In this document: positions 1 through 18,323 of the stretch, piece after piece
How positions within the stretch are numbered: the first letter of the stretch is position 1
Layout: each line of letters opens with the position of its first letter
Assembly: GCA_945859605.1 (NCBI GenBank)
Contig: OX243825.1
Location: 3,944,043 to 4,008,042 of the forward strand
Origin: Lumbricus rubellus
Taxonomy: Eukaryota; Annelida; Clitellata; Crassiclitellata; Lumbricidae
Direction: 5' to 3'
DNA length: 64,000 nt
Notes under the pieces: model-generated
Told to the model about the DNA's origin: nothing
Seen by the model: the letters and a program-made list of their open reading frames with translations, nothing else
The model's database searches: none
Translations under genes and position numbers: made by a program

Positions 1-315
1 TACAACAACAACAGCAACAACAACTAGTACAACTAGTAGGCCTACTACCGTACCAGAGACTAGAGTAGAGTAATGGATAACACGCTGGCCAAGAGTGTGA
101 GAGGCAACGAGTTCGAGCACCGTTGGGCCGACAGCTTTGTAGGTTGCTATTACCGACTATTGCAGGCTGTCTGTTCTGTTAGTACATGTAGGCATAGTTA
201 AGATTTATGTATTCTGTGATCTCCGTTCGTGGGAATTGTTTCAACTGCGTAATTGTAGGCCCACACTGTAACCGGTTGCGTTCTGTCAACCGGATTGTTG
301 AATAAAAACGAAAAA

Positions 316-410
316 TTACTACTAGGCTACTACTGCTACTGCTGCTGCTGCTGCTCCTACTATTGCTGCTACTGTTACTGCTGCTGATGCTACTATAACT
401 ACTACAACTT
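316..410. repeat. Imperfect CTG/CTA triplet tract
   Basis: Short runs of ctg and cta triplets (for example ctgctgctgctgctgctc). The Ser-rich open frame on the minus strand here is an artefact of the repeat. Confidence 0.7.
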
Positions 411-1270
411 GCTCTAGCCTGCATGGTCAATATAAAAAGACCTACAAAATTAAACATTAACATATCTGGGTTCCACTCAGTACTTGTATTTCTTATCAGT
501 TTTATTCGGACGTCAGAACTCACTTGGCAGATATGGGTAACTTTTCAATAATTATATATTACCCACCGCATATTCTTTAGTGATGTAGCCTATTTGATAC
601 ATCCGCGACCAGCATGATGGTAATAATAGATCAAAATGCAATGCACAACCGTGTGACTAAAGTGGGTTTTGAAGGCTCTGGTTGAACTGCAGTATAACCG
701 TAGCTATTCGGCTTACAATATTTACACTTCCTGAAGTGACAGTACGTTAGGTCTAGGCTACATAATAAGATGTAAACAACTTTTTACAAACGACACTTAG
801 CGTGACTTCAGTTTCTTGTCTCCATATGCCCGCATTATTTCGGGTGACGCTAGCCTGTGATTACTATTACTGATGGGATGAGAAGTCGAAAACGAAAATG
901 AATTAATTATAGCAAGTAGGCCTAAGTACCGTACCCGGATCTACGACCACATACATCACATGCGACACATCAGATTGGCTGTCAGGTTACGGCTTCAGAT
1001 CCTTTCGATATATTTTGTTCCAACTTTTGCTATAACTCTCTTGGACCTCGCTCACATAATAATTTTTATGTGATTCGTTGATTGGAAAGGGAGTAATTTC
1101 CAGAATGCTGCATAGATTACTGAAATTTCGGCATATGAAGTTTAAATATTCATATCTTTTTATCCGTTCAACTTTATCTCATGAAATTTCGGAATCATAT
1201 TATTGGTCCAATGCTCTAAATATTTGGAATTTTTTTAGCGTGATATGTTTTCAGGCATTAGAGATAACTA

Positions 1271-2256
1271 CAGGGTGCGGCAAAAAAAAAACCCTCTAAG
1301 ATTTTTGCCAATATCTTGACCAAAAGTGAGAATTATGAAATGAAATTTTACAGTCTTAAAGACAATTCATATTTACACCAGATGGCCAGATTTCATTAAA
1401 ATACTTTGAACACAACAAAAGTTACACCACTTATAGTAAGGTTACCCACCGTTTTTTGACGATTCAAAAACGCGACGCAACAAAAAGTAAAAATAAAACA
1501 ATCTAATTATTTTGGCCAATATCTTGGCCAAAAGTAAGAATATCAAAATGAAATTTCACAGACTTAAAGACAATTCATATCTGCACATGATGGTCAGATT
1601 TCATCAAAATATTTCAAAGAGAATAAAAGTTATATCACTTTTAGGGAGGCCACCCACCGTTTTCTGACGATTCAAAGGCGAAATGCAACAAAAGTAACAA
1701 AAAACACGATTTTTTCTCATTTCAAAATAATATTGTTATCAAATAGCCTTAATGTTCCCAGATAATCATTATAATTACTACTTAAAAAATAAACAGGGTA
1801 CCAGCGTAGCTGCGCGTCACTGAGAAGTCACTTAGAAAGATGACAATCAAATTGGTAAATAAAGAATCTGTCAGATTAATCAACACGTCCATCAAGAACT
1901 TTGCAAAGAGACTCAAAAGAAGTGTTTGCACTGGTGGTGGGCACATTGCACACAAGTTGTGAAGCACTACCAAGTTCATTTGACAACAGTTATTTAATTG
2001 AGATGAGATCGTGAGACTTAATAAAATCGTGTTTTTGTTACTTTTTTTGCGTTTCGTTTCTGAATCGTCAAAAAACGGTGGGTGGTCTTACTAAAAGTGG
2101 TATAACTTTTGTTGTGTATGACATATTTTGATTAAATCTGGCCATCATGTGTAAATATGAATTGTCTTTAGGCCTGTAAAATTTCATTTTGAAATTCTTA
2201 CTTTTGGCCAAGATATTTCCAAAAAACCTAGGGGGGTCTTTTTTTGCCGCACCCTG
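1271..2256 (+). mobile_element. Non-autonomous Tc1/mariner-type element, TA target duplication
   Basis: The ends are inverted (CAGGGTGCGGCAAAAAAA ... TTTTTTTGCCGCACCCTG) and both are flanked by TA. The left part has two imperfect direct copies of about 215 bp, and a third, inverted copy forms the right part. A short plus-strand frame ending at 1959 (SIKNFAKRLKRSVC then TGGGHIAHKL and stop) matches the usual C-terminus of mariner-type transposases (R-C-x-x-x-G-G-H-x-x-x-L). The catalytic region is gone. Confidence 0.75.
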
Positions 2257-2583
2257 TATATGAAAAAACAATTTGGCTTTGTTTTTTTTTACTCACGGTG
2301 TATTTATGTTGGTTAGATTGGACTTTCCAGAAATTTACCAGGTTTCTGCACAGTGCAGGACAAGGGAAGTCGAGACTCGAGAGCATGAGAGGAGCGAGTG
2401 GAGATGGGGAGGAGAGAGTTTAAACGTTCAACAGCATCAATTAGTTTGAGATGCCCGTTTAAATTCGTTTGACATCCTGATTCTCATGCCGACGACAAAA
2501 ACAGTGTGAATTTAATTACAGAAGTAATCGGTTTCATTATATCATGCGTTTCCGCAAATTAAGAATTGGACTAATTTCGAATA

Positions 2584-2790
2584 TGTTTGTATGTGCACTT
2601 ATTATAGCGCCCCTTCTAGGTCCCAAATCAGATGCGTCCCCGACTGCAGCGCTGACACTGCATCTGAGTTTCACGCCGAAGCGCGGAGCAACTGTGAGTG
2701 AACGACTTGCCCAAGGTCACTACGCGTCGACTTGAGATGGATTCGGACCTGCAACCTTCCGACTGCAAGGCACCAAACATAGCCTACACA
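2584..2790 (-). repeat. tRNA-type SINE, reverse orientation
   Basis: Reverse complement of the family seen at 37419-37620. The 3' end (tgtgcacttattatagcgcc) is at the left and the body motif gagtttcacgccgaagcgc is present. The B-box end has diverged. Confidence 0.6.
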
Positions 2791-2811
2791 CTACACCGAC
2801 CGCGCTCACAA

Positions 2812-2892
2812 TATTCGTTCAATCATTCATTCAAGTATTTATATAGCGCCTCCTCAATGAAACTACTCAGAGGTGCTTCAAATGAGAGGTAG
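2812..2892 (-). repeat. LINE 3' end fragment
   Basis: Begins with cattcattcaag, then atttatatagcgcc and ctactcagaggtgc. This is the reverse complement of a LINE 3' end with an AATG-type tail, as in 19610-19700 and 20690-20760. Confidence 0.5.
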
Positions 2893-4563
2893 TTAGGTCT
2901 ACTCCTTTCAACTGCGTACAATATTTATATATCGTCCCTGTGGCTTGAACTTTCACAGTGCTGCATACTGCATAGGCTAAAGCTTCTCTATGATCGGTTT
3001 ATCTTTCTGCAATAGGCCTAAGCTGCATTATACATCAGAAGCAAAGAAAGAATATTCTAGGATGGTTTCTTGAGTTCATTATTTTTTAAATGAATTGCAA
3101 AAGTTTCAATAAAAACATTTAATTGATTGATCGGTTATTCTTTTTCTTATTAGTGTTTTTTTTTATTTAGGTCTGTGTAGCCTACGCGCTTATGAATGCG
3201 GGCATGCATGCAAGAATGTGTAACTAAGTATAATAATATAATGTGCAAATAGATACATGTATATATACTGTGCATAATGTGTAGGCCTATGTGACCCAGC
3301 ATCATGCGTTGCACAAAACTTGTTCATATGTTTTCTGAATCGAAATTGAACTCGTCTCGCTCTAAACTTCTAATGTTTTGCTCATCAAACCAGCTTTATA
3401 GTCAAACCTAATATTTTCAAAAACAATAATATTGATGACGACAACATTTAAATACCATGCAGTCACTGATAGCAGAACGGTCATGCTCAATAACTTCAAT
3501 TAGTAAATACAGATGCACATTATCTTGACGGCCGTTTAACTCTTTTTAAGAACATTCATTGTTTGCAATTGGTTATCAAAAATTTTAAACAAACTTAAAT
3601 TCGCAATATAACTTGAGTTGAAGTCTTGCTTTGAATGTAAAAAGATTGTAAATTTTTCTTCATGTAGATCTAATGTCAAATATTTAGGCTGCCGAAGTAT
3701 CTGTAGCCTATTTGCGATTCGGCCTTAGACGTAGTGACCTGAATGAAGTTTTTTTCATGTCTACTTGTATAAAGTGCATGTAACGTAGACTAAGGCTATG
3801 ACTTTCTTCTGGGCTTTGCTTTCTGTCCTTGGTCGAGAGACATATATTCGGTGGCAACTCTTTCGCCTCCTAAACTTTCATAGGGTGACTCCTTTTCCCC
3901 AACCTAAAAACACAGCGTAGACTATCTTTAAAGCACTCTCCAATCATCCACATTGTAGGAGGTAGGCTGTAGATGCAAATTTAGTACATTTGGTTTCAGA
4001 ATGTAAACATATGCACACAAAGATACAGTCCTGTAGCGCAACAGAAATTTGTTAAAACCCGAAAACACTTGTACAAATAGATGTCAATTTTCCAGGGACA
4101 TGTGCCCCTCTTGCCCCTATGTACAGTTGTCTATGAACTCATCAATATTTCTAGTTGCAAAAAGTCTACACACAAAGTTTCCAAGTGTTTCTTTCAGGCA
4201 TGGCGCAGGGCACTATCTTCAATAATCCACGATCTCATTACTCATCAACGCCAAATCAACTATAGGCCTAATAGGAATAGGTTGTCCGGAGACACGGTTT
4301 CGAGAAGCGCTCGTGAATAAGATGGTGCCATGCGCTTAGTTTTCGAGTGACGCTTTATAAATTTCGAGATTACGAATACGATTTGCCTACGATTGCGAAG
4401 GAGATAAGTTTAATACCACGAAAACCAAACAAAAAAGCTCAAATTAATGTTGTTAAACAATATAAATGAATGCGTGTTGAAGATAGAAAAGTTATGATTT
4501 GGCAACAATAGTGCTTAATATATACATGTATTCTAACAATCAGTGAGTGAATGAATGGCCTAC

Positions 4564-4664
4564 TAATGAAGGTTCTGCATTGGGAATCGGCGGAATCGTT
4601 ACAGATGATGGCTGATGAGAAACAGAAGAACATATTTCCGGCTTCATGTCCTGCACAACATCGT
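4564..4664 (-). CDS. Gene 1 exon 6: membrane-proximal tail
   Basis: An exon entered in phase 1 after TATAG and left in phase 0 at a GTAGGC donor. It encodes DDVVQDMKPEIC, then HQPSSVTIPPIPNAEPSL. The gene 2 counterpart (11916-12037) shares the DVVQ, HxPSSV and PPIP motifs. No tyrosine is present here. The next exon is not found. Confidence 0.6.
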
Positions 4665-7600
4665 CTATAAAAGAAGAAACAATGACTACAATAACATTAT
4701 CTCTTATGATGATGATAATAATATAGTTATTATTCGTTTTATTTATGACACTCATACATCCAATTCATGCTAGCTACGCACGTAGGCTATTCATTACATA
4801 GTCAAAAATATGATTTGCGCATACATTGTATATAGTAGCCTAATATTTGCATATAAGAGAACTATAATTATATCCATGTTTGGATGCGGAAATTGATCGC
4901 TATCATAATAATTAGTTTGAACATATCTACCGTAATATTTCGCCTTGATATCCACGGACCACACCAGCAGCTCAGCTTATCTTTCTTAGCATGACATTCG
5001 AAGCTCACTGCGACTGTGATGACTGCGACTATATAGGCCTATCACAATATGTATCACAATAATATTTGTATTTAGATAGTAAGCAGGCCTATTTGTAATT
5101 CTGCATATTTCGATCGTGTACCTTATCATCAAATTCTTACCTTTAGACCGTGGACCAAACTCTCGGTATCTGAGCAAGATGGCAAAGGTAACGATTGACA
5201 ATACGATGGCAGCGATGAATCCGATTCCAATGCCAATTCCAATGCCGACTATAGAGTACCGAGTCCACAGAGTACTTCAATATCAACTCCAAGACAATAT
5301 CCGTAGAACGTCTTAGTCGTGGTCGAATTGATTTCATCTGTGAATTGGAAAACACAAAGCTTAGCGTTTATCCCGTTTTTTAACAGACAAAAATAACAAC
5401 AGAGAAAAACCGGTATTACGAAGTGCAAACTCATTCAGAAGACATGGTATGGATCTTACAGGCAATACAGTAAGGCCACTCACATCTGATAAACAGTTTA
5501 CACTATAAAAATTATATGAGCTGTGAGCATAAGACTCATTGACGTTTGCTCATTGTTTATGCAGGATACTTGTGTTCACGAAAAGCATAAGAAATTCACA
5601 TTACATGTATATTACCGCACAATATCGACCTACATTGTATGTGTCAAATTTCCAGAGTCAATCCTCTTCCTCGACACAGCGCCTGTAAATAAGCGGGTGC
5701 CCTGCGTTTGGCATTAGAGTTTCGTTTTAGAAGTTTGGAGATGTTTCCCTCAGAATTCGGTTTGCGACTGCTAATTAGAGACAATTGCGACCGAGTCAAG
5801 CTATAAACCGATACTTGATAAACACATTTATTTACCAGATTGCATAATTTGAAATGAAGTGGAGTTTGCTGTGTGAAGTTTTCCTCTCACAACATTCGTT
5901 GCTACACATCTGTACCAATTCAAACCTACAGCACATTGAGAAACTGGATGATGCTTTTCTTTCGTAATATCCTTCCATGGTGCATTTATTTTTGGTTCCA
6001 TCACCTGCCATTTGATACTTGGAGCTGGATATCCATCTGCCGTACAAGTGATGATGTCTCCAGAAGAAAAGACAGAAGACGAAGGGGATAACTTAACATT
6101 TCTCACGGAATCTGAATCATAGAAAAGGAAAGACGCGGCTGAATAAAAATTATTTTTGGTGAACATTGCATCACAAGTGACTTTTAGAATGGAAACACGA
6201 GAAATTACGATACTTAGGATAATCGGTCTAATGCCGCAAATAAACGACATGTATCTTATTTTTAAAACAAATAACCAGCTGGCAAAATCGACAATCTACT
6301 TTAGATAAGCTTACTTACTTTCAGGTATTAGTTAGGCATTATTAGGGATATTGAGCGTTTTAAACACCTGATTTCGTACGAATAATGCCAAATCAAAAAA
6401 AACTTATTAGGCAGGCCAAAACACCCGACTTGAATTTTTTAAAGATACTTGGAACTGATTGCATTAGTCACCTCTCAAAGAATGAACATTGAATTTTAAC
6501 AACACGAATAGACAACCGTTATATTAGACAATATTCTTTCACGAAGATAATGTTGGACATTTTGTTGAACAGAAATACTTACACAAGACTTTTACGGCAG
6601 GTGTTGCACAAGTAGCACTTGGAACATTGTTTGTAGCCAAACCTGCAATCTGTCTTTTAATACCATCAGTTTCAATTGGAAACGATGTTACACAAGTGAA
6701 TGATGGAACCTCAGGTGCAGAAGCAACAACAGAGTAAGATCGTCTAATGGTTTTTCCACTGTCGACAGCATCCGAAGCATTATCCACTCCTTTCCAGATC
6801 ATCGATGGTCTGTTAGTTGCGTTGTATGTTACTTCGCATGTCAGTAGCACTTCCTCACCTTCCATTGCTTCATTGAGAAACCCATTTACTGAACATATGG
6901 GTTGAGTCTCTGTAACATTTAGAAATTAACTGTGACTTTTTGTACCCGGTATACTAAAACACGATCGACTCTATTAATAGTCAGTTACCAAAATGTAAAG
7001 ATAGGTCTATACTAGTCATACTTGTGGGGCTCGGTGGTGTAGCGGTGGCATCGGCGCCTTGAAGCCGAAGGGTTCCAGGTTTGAATCAACAGTCAAGCCG
7101 CCGTGTAGGGACCTTGAGCAAGTCCTTCATTAGCAATTTCTCGGGCGCGTCGGCGTCAAACCGATTCAGTGTCCGTGCTGTAATCGGGAGAGTAGAGAGC
7201 TTGAAGGGGTGCTATAGATATGAATAACAAAATATAGCCTAGACTAAAAAGCTTCACTATTATATCCAATGCTATAATCTGATCTTACTTACTATCAGTT
7301 ACGCCTGCAAGCTGTGTGATGGGGAATAATAATTCGAAAAACATAAGAATAATAACAGCAATAATAATAATAATTATCTTATGAACTTTTTATTGTTACC
7401 ACCAATGACTCGATTGATATAGAAAATTACTTACCTAGTATAATAAGATTGGCTGATTTTGTACTTTGATTCGATGACTTAATAGCTGAACAAATGTACC
7501 GTCCAGCGTCTGCCAACTGAACACTTTTAATAACCAAGTCACATCCGGATGAATTGTCGACACTGTATCGATCTTTATCAACAACATTCATTATCATTCC

Positions 7601-8634
7601 TGGAGCTTTGAAAACAGTCACCGTGTTTAACCGAGGAAAATATCTCTGCCAGTCAATTCCGATACAATTTCTAGATGGAAATGAACACTTCAAGGTAACA
7701 TTAGAGCCAACATAGCTCAAGGTGCTTTGAGGTCCCTCCAATTGACTTTCTTGGGCATCTAAAACTAAATCACAAAATTACAATTTAGACAAAAACAGAG
7801 CAACCTAATGTACAACACTTTTGCAACCTAATGTACAACACATGAACGGAGTAAAGACTTAACATATGGACCCTATTGTTATTTTTCGTATTGTTACTTC
7901 ATTTTACCTGAGTTGCCTTTCCATTTAGAGCAGTGTTTAATGTAGGCATGTCCAATTTGAGTGACATCCACCCCATAAAAATTTCACAGCTGCTGTTTAC
8001 CTATATAGATATATTGATATAATTGATATTATTTAGTTCTACTAGAACTGTGGCGTTAGAATTTAGCATTTGTATTTGATCACAAAGAGTAAAAGAAGTC
8101 TTTAGAACAAAATAAAGATGAGACATCACATAAGATTTGTGCAAAAACACGAGACATTAATCGTCATTTGTACAGAAATATCAAAAGGTCATCGGAAAAT
8201 AGAAACTTTACAACTCTAAGATATAGGCTAAACAATGCAAATACTAAGCGAAGGCATAGTTGTGAGAAACAGACGCTTTTTTCAAACAAGAGATATCTCA
8301 TATGATTTTTCCACGAATTTATCAAAGTCACTTTGTAAGGTTTTTAACAAGAATTTTCAATTATCATTAATAAGCTTGTATTAAGTTATAGCGGGCAACC
8401 AAAGAATTAGGCTAGTTTCACATTGAGCTATGGCCTATACTAGTTGCTAGGTTAAATGATTAGAATTCACAGACACAGTGAGCGAACTGGAATCTGTGAA
8501 GAAATTATAACAAAATTGGAAACATGATCACTCGCATTATAATTATTTCCCTTTCTATCACCCACATGCGTAGTATTTAGGCATAGCCTACCTGTTACTG
8601 CAAGCAAGAATACGATCACAGTGATGGCTGCCAT
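4564..8634 (-). CDS. Gene 1: three-Ig-domain receptor, TM exon disrupted
   Basis: Six exons are recognisable on the minus strand: 8592-8634 (signal peptide), 7435-7758 (Ig1), 6583-6909 (Ig2), 5836-6111 (Ig3), 5141-5337 (stalk plus transmembrane) and 4564-4664 (proximal tail). All borders are GT/AG and the phases match (1-1 for ectodomain exons). The layout equals gene 2, so the two are tandem paralogues. A 26-nt insertion in the TM exon shifts the frame and gives a TAG at 5249-5251 just before the membrane segment. The product would therefore be a secreted three-Ig protein unless the insertion is spliced around, or the gene is decaying. No homologue of gene 2's tyrosine-rich last exon is visible between 1 and 4563; it may be lost or lie beyond the window. 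Role (cell-surface recognition) is inferred from architecture only. Confidence 0.7.
5141..5337 (-). pseudogene. Gene 1 exon 5: transmembrane exon with frameshifting insertion
   Basis: The exon opens in frame with a stalk containing YGYCLGV, homologous to gene 2. After GAAGT comes a 26-nt block (about 5248-5273) absent from gene 2, built from two imperfect copies starting GTACTCT. It brings a TAG stop at 5249-5251. The membrane segment (VGIGIGIGIG...IVLSIVTFAILL then RYREF) survives only in another frame. Without the block the exon would be 171 nt and phase 1-1, as expected. The TM part and the donor are undamaged, so the lesion looks recent or the exon is used differently, for example for a soluble isoform. 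Confidence 0.65.
5836..6111 (-). CDS. Gene 1 exon 4: I-set-like Ig domain 3
   Basis: A 92-codon phase 1-1 exon. It reads YSVRNVKLSPSS, then IITCTADGYPAPSIKW (Cys and Trp of strands B and C) and WYRCVATNVV (Tyr-x-Cys of strand F). The pattern G-x-P-x-P-x-I-x-W is typical of I-set and C2 domains. The donor is GTAAAT. Paralogous exons are at 14748-15026 and 61892-62161. Confidence 0.8.
6583..6909 (-). CDS. Gene 1 exon 3: Ig domain 2
   Basis: A 109-codon phase 1-1 exon with the same length as the gene 2 equivalent. It begins ETQPIC and contains LLTCEV, a Trp in MIWKG, the conserved run VASAPEVPSFTC and an N-glycosylation sequon in YNATN. The conserved ending is ATPAVKVL before the GTAAGT donor. 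It is a divergent C2/I-like Ig fold, shared with genes 2 and 4. Confidence 0.78.
7022..7230 (+). repeat. tRNA-type SINE in gene 1 intron
   Basis: Diverged copy between Ig1 and Ig2: tggtgtagcggtggc (A-box region), ggttccaggtttgaatc (B-box region), and the terminal gggtgctata. It is in the opposite orientation to the gene. Confidence 0.65.
7435..7758 (-). CDS. Gene 1 exon 2: V-like Ig domain 1
   Basis: A 108-codon phase 1-1 exon. Ig features are visible: first cysteine in NVTLKC, a tryptophan in GIDW, and the second cysteine in the DAGRYIC motif (Asp-x-Gly-x-Tyr-x-Cys), then a strand ending in NLIIL. An extra cysteine in PSRNC may pair with SGC before strand E. It is clearly homologous to gene 2 exon 2. 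It is the membrane-distal domain and so the likeliest ligand-binding part (inference). Confidence 0.8.
8592..8634 (-). CDS. Gene 1 exon 1: signal peptide
   Basis: The start codon is at 8634. The exon encodes MAAITVIVFLLAVT followed by a split Gly or Asp codon, and ends at a GTAGGC donor. A short hydrophobic core ending in a small-residue region is a typical signal peptide. Gene 2 has the matching exon with the same ending (LIAVT) and the same phase. Bases 18 to 29 upstream of both start codons are identical (GAAACCGGTTGT on the plus strand), which supports the start chosen. Confidence 0.7.
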
Positions 8635-8640
8635 TGTCTC

Positions 8641-8663
8641 ATGACTGAAGCGAAACCGGTTGT
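8641..8663 (-). promoter_or_regulatory. Conserved 5' leader/promoter-proximal block of gene 1
   Basis: The sequence ACAACCGGTTTC (minus strand) lies 18 nt upstream of the ATG, exactly as in gene 2. A further shared stretch (GATTGGATTGTG on the plus strand) occurs about 180 nt upstream in gene 1 (near 8812) and about 125 nt upstream in gene 2 (near 17655). Conserved spacing suggests a common core promoter or leader; function is not shown. Confidence 0.4.
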
Positions 8664-9699
8664 CGACGAGCCTGTGCTATGTCGGTTTTTTTTGTAACCT
8701 ACAATGTAGTTACAATAATGAGACATCCGTATGTAAGTTCTTCTGTAGGTCTATGCAATAGGTCTATGATATATGGGCCTATATTAATAATATTATAGTA
8801 AATTACTTCTGATTGGATTGTGTTATCGGCAGAACGCAAAAGGTGCTATTTTTGTTACCCTACTTAAGCTATCTGCAACTGTTGAATTTTTCTAGCCTAC
8901 TTTGGCGTTGAAAAATTAATAAACTGCTCAAGTTCTCTCTGTCCAGTAATCTTCAACTTCGATTCTTCACAAATTCGTCACTAGCGCTATCACAATAATT
9001 ATCAGCATTTAGCCGACAGGGCCTACAAACTTGTAGGCAGTAGTTAATTCAATAGGTGCCATTAGTGACTGAGTAACCAGTCAGTTTCCTGTTTTCTGAT
9101 GCACATATTCTACAATGCTAAGTCAATTATGACTGTGCAACTCGATATTTCTGTTTAGCCTACATCCCGTTAAGCATGTACATTTAACATGCATTAGAGA
9201 TAAATATAGACTCAGTTTCTCTTACTAGTGGTCAACTGATTGACAAGCATTGTAATTATTATGTGTTTAACTACTATGGTTATTGTTAATTCGTGCTTGT
9301 TTTAGTTAGCGGTATCCAAAGTGATAGCAATCAACGAATGACGCATCGAAACCAAGCCCTGACCAAATCAGCTTCAAGGCAGATCCGTATGAAAATGACG
9401 CTCCCCGAACTTTTTGCCCATTTGCCTTCATTCTGACCTTTCTCTTTCGGACGTCTGTACTGCGTTGGCAGATGTGGCGAGACGCTTCCAGCGCTGACTA
9501 CATTGCACATCTATGTGTGTTGTGTGTTCATACATCCTTGTCCTGCAGACGGATATCTAATATATTAATAGACCACATGCAATTATAGGCTTTGAATCGT
9601 GTGACTGAAGTTGGTTTGTACAGCACGCGTTGTAGTGAAGTAACAGTTTGATCCACACTAGTTTAGACTTGAGCTTACACTATTGCTATTAAAATTATT

Positions 9700-10060
9700 A
9701 TTATTATTATTTCGGAAATTTCATATTGTGCCTCTTCAAAGTGGCTCAAGTGGAACTAGGCCACTCAGAAGGGCTCCCGGCACAATAACGGCTGAATAGG
9801 ACAGCTTGTCTTAAGGAACAGAGTGCAGGTGCCTCTGGGCACCAAACGCAGTGTCACAGGGAGGCCATTCCAGATTGTAGGACCAGCAACCGAGAATGAA
9901 TGACGCTGTCGGAAAGCAGTCCGAGAACGAGGTACCAGAAGCTCAGCCTGGTCCGCCGACCAATGGGTGGATCGTCGCTCGACACCCGAGGTGGAACGAC
10001 AAAGTTGTCGCAGATACGGTGGAGCAAGTCCCTCAATGCACCACATAGCCAAACCATAAT
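9700..10060 (-). mobile_element. LINE ORF2 C-terminal fragment
   Basis: The minus-strand frame contains AELLVPRSRTAFRQ and HSFSVAGPTIWNGLP, the conserved C-terminal region that follows reverse transcriptase in CR1/L2-like non-LTR elements. It is 5' truncated. Closely related to 34470-34790. Confidence 0.65.
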
Positions 10061-10774
10061 TATTTAGAAGCGACCATCAGAAATGTATTTAACTTCATAC
10101 TGTTTTCCGATTTGCTTTCATTTCGGTGACTCCGTCCGGTGTTTCAGGTGTCCAAAACAGTTGGGGGTATTGGCTAAAATTCTACAATCTATTGAAGTGC
10201 ACGAACACACAAACCATGTGCAACGTTAATACGTAAAAGAATTTGGTTAATCGCAATTCTGCACGCTGATTCTCCGCGCTCAGTAATGAACTACGTGTAT
10301 TGTACATCGGCAAATCACCAATATCAAACAAGTTTTTGATTGACTCGACTGCTGGTTAGTCTGTTGAAATCACTAAAGATCAGAGGGGTCAAAAACTGAC
10401 CCCAGCATCATTTCAGTTAAGTGGGTCTAACTGTGGGGTTGAAAGAGGATTTAGGGGCGCCTTTTATAAGTAGTGATATACTGATAGGCCTACTACTAGT
10501 GACCCTTTAAGACTTGTTTGTATCACTGTGGTTGGACTGGGGGCACTTCTGTGTAGGCTTCTTGAAAGGGCGCTATATAAATTCTTGATAGTACTGTTGT
10601 GCATCTAGATTTCTAGACACCGTTTTTGTGAAAAGCCACGAATTTAAAACACTGACTAGGCTGACCGAGTGCGCTCGGATAAGTAGGCCTAGACAGAAGT
10701 AAACGGACCTTATTAAGAGTTCTTATTGATTATACTAGTCTGAATTACGAGGTGGATTCCTCCCCGAGTTCCCT

Positions 10775-10780
10775 TTTATT
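10775..10780 (-). promoter_or_regulatory. Candidate polyadenylation signal of gene 2
   Basis: AATAAA on the minus strand, about 345 nt after the gene 2 stop codon. It is the clearest hexamer I noticed downstream; a cleavage site was not identified. Confidence 0.3.
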
Positions 10781-11124
10781 CCCTAAAAGTAGACATTATG
10801 GCTGAGGATGGTAGCCTACTGCTCTCTTCTCCGCAATGCTATAATCAAGAATAATGTTCATGTAGGCTACTTTTGTAAATGTTTCTTCTATAGATGCAAA
10901 TGCAGCCTGCACCTTAGGCCGCAAAGCCGCCGCATCCATTTGAACTAAGCTGTAAAAACAATAAAAACTTAATCACACGGATGCTGTATATAAACGTTTA
11001 ATAGACTTTATCCCGCTGCTCTCCTTGTGTTTGTTAACTGTCGCGTTATGACGACCGGTAGCCTATTGTTGTCAATAAAACGAATTATGTTTCTAATGTT
11101 CGTCCGTGAACTCTAAATGTGGCA

Positions 11125-17529
<6,405 letters not shown>

Positions 17530-17546
17530 TCTTCGATGATTGAAAT

Positions 17547-17584
17547 GAAACCGGTTGTTTCAGGCCTGCTCAATAATATTTATA
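17547..17584 (-). promoter_or_regulatory. Candidate core promoter of gene 2
   Basis: TATAAAT on the minus strand (17578-17584) lies about 20 nt upstream of the conserved ACAACCGGTTTC block (17547-17558) shared with gene 1 at the same distance from ATG. Initiation near this block would give a very short leader. Confidence 0.4.
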
Positions 17585-18126
17585 TCGTTCTGTGTAACCT
17601 AGTTACACTAAGCTACATCCTCATTGCAGTAATTTATTTATGAGTAGGCCTATATTGTTTCCGATTGGATTGTGCTCAAGAAAAAAACATTGCCGTCTAC
17701 GGAAATTTCAAGTGTCTTTCCTTTTCATCTTACTCGTGACGTCGTGAAGAGGCTTCTCCATTAATATTTGTGCAATAATTTCATAAACAGTACTAATGCC
17801 CTTTTAATCTCACACAGCAACTTTATTTCGCTATAAGCAACCAACACAGCTAAAGGCAGTGCTCTATCAGAGACGTGTTAATAGTGAGCAAACAGCTTGT
17901 TATAATTTTGCCACAATATCATAAGGCTATAATTATAAATTACGACAGTATGGCTATATATTGATAGACTGCTAGGCCAAAGTGTCCCATAGACTTAGAT
18001 CCGTTTTCATTATCATGTGAGTTTTTAAATATTTGTACTTGCACTATTACTTTCACTATTACTATCACATCCATAACCTCTTTCGCTACCATTACCACTA
18101 AAACTGCCACCACCACCTCCACCGCA

Positions 18127-18323
18127 AGTATTTGGGGCAAGACCCAGCTGAACCTTGAGGATCAGGGTGAGGATCTCAAATTGTGTGCGAGATGCTAGAG
18201 TACCTGGTAAGGGGTGGCAGTCAGTCCAGCAGCTGAGTTGAGCACGGACTGATCCGATGACAGACAACCTTAGGAAGATCCTCACTACGATCCTCAAGGC
18301 TCCGCTGGGTCTTGGCCCAAATA
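18127..18323. repeat. Imperfect inverted repeat, about 47-bp arms
   Basis: Left arm atttggggcaagacccagct matches, as reverse complement, the right arm ending gctgggtcttggcccaaat. The pairing continues through gatcctcaaggtt. Could fold into a hairpin; possibly the junction of two LINE pieces. Confidence 0.55.

Larger units (their letters stand above)
1..4563. other. Region left of gene 1
   Basis: No convincing gene seen. It contains an imperfect (CTG/CTA) triplet tract at about 316-410, a TA-flanked transposon (1271-2256), a reverse-oriented SINE and a retroelement 3' end (2584-2892). The rest (3000-4500) is A+T-rich sequence in which I see no structure. Gene 1's missing last tail exon was looked for here and not found. 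Confidence 0.5.
8664..11124. other. Intergenic region between gene 2 and gene 1
   Basis: About 2.5 kb without a host gene. It holds the putative promoter side of gene 1, a LINE fragment (9700-10060) and a retroelement 3' end near 10530-10590 (ggcgctatataaattc). Otherwise I see nothing. Confidence 0.45.

Noticed and set aside
3900..4560. Last tyrosine-rich exon of gene 1
   Set aside because: Looked for a homologue of gene 2's last exon on the minus strand to base 1; no frame with repeated SxYxxL was found.
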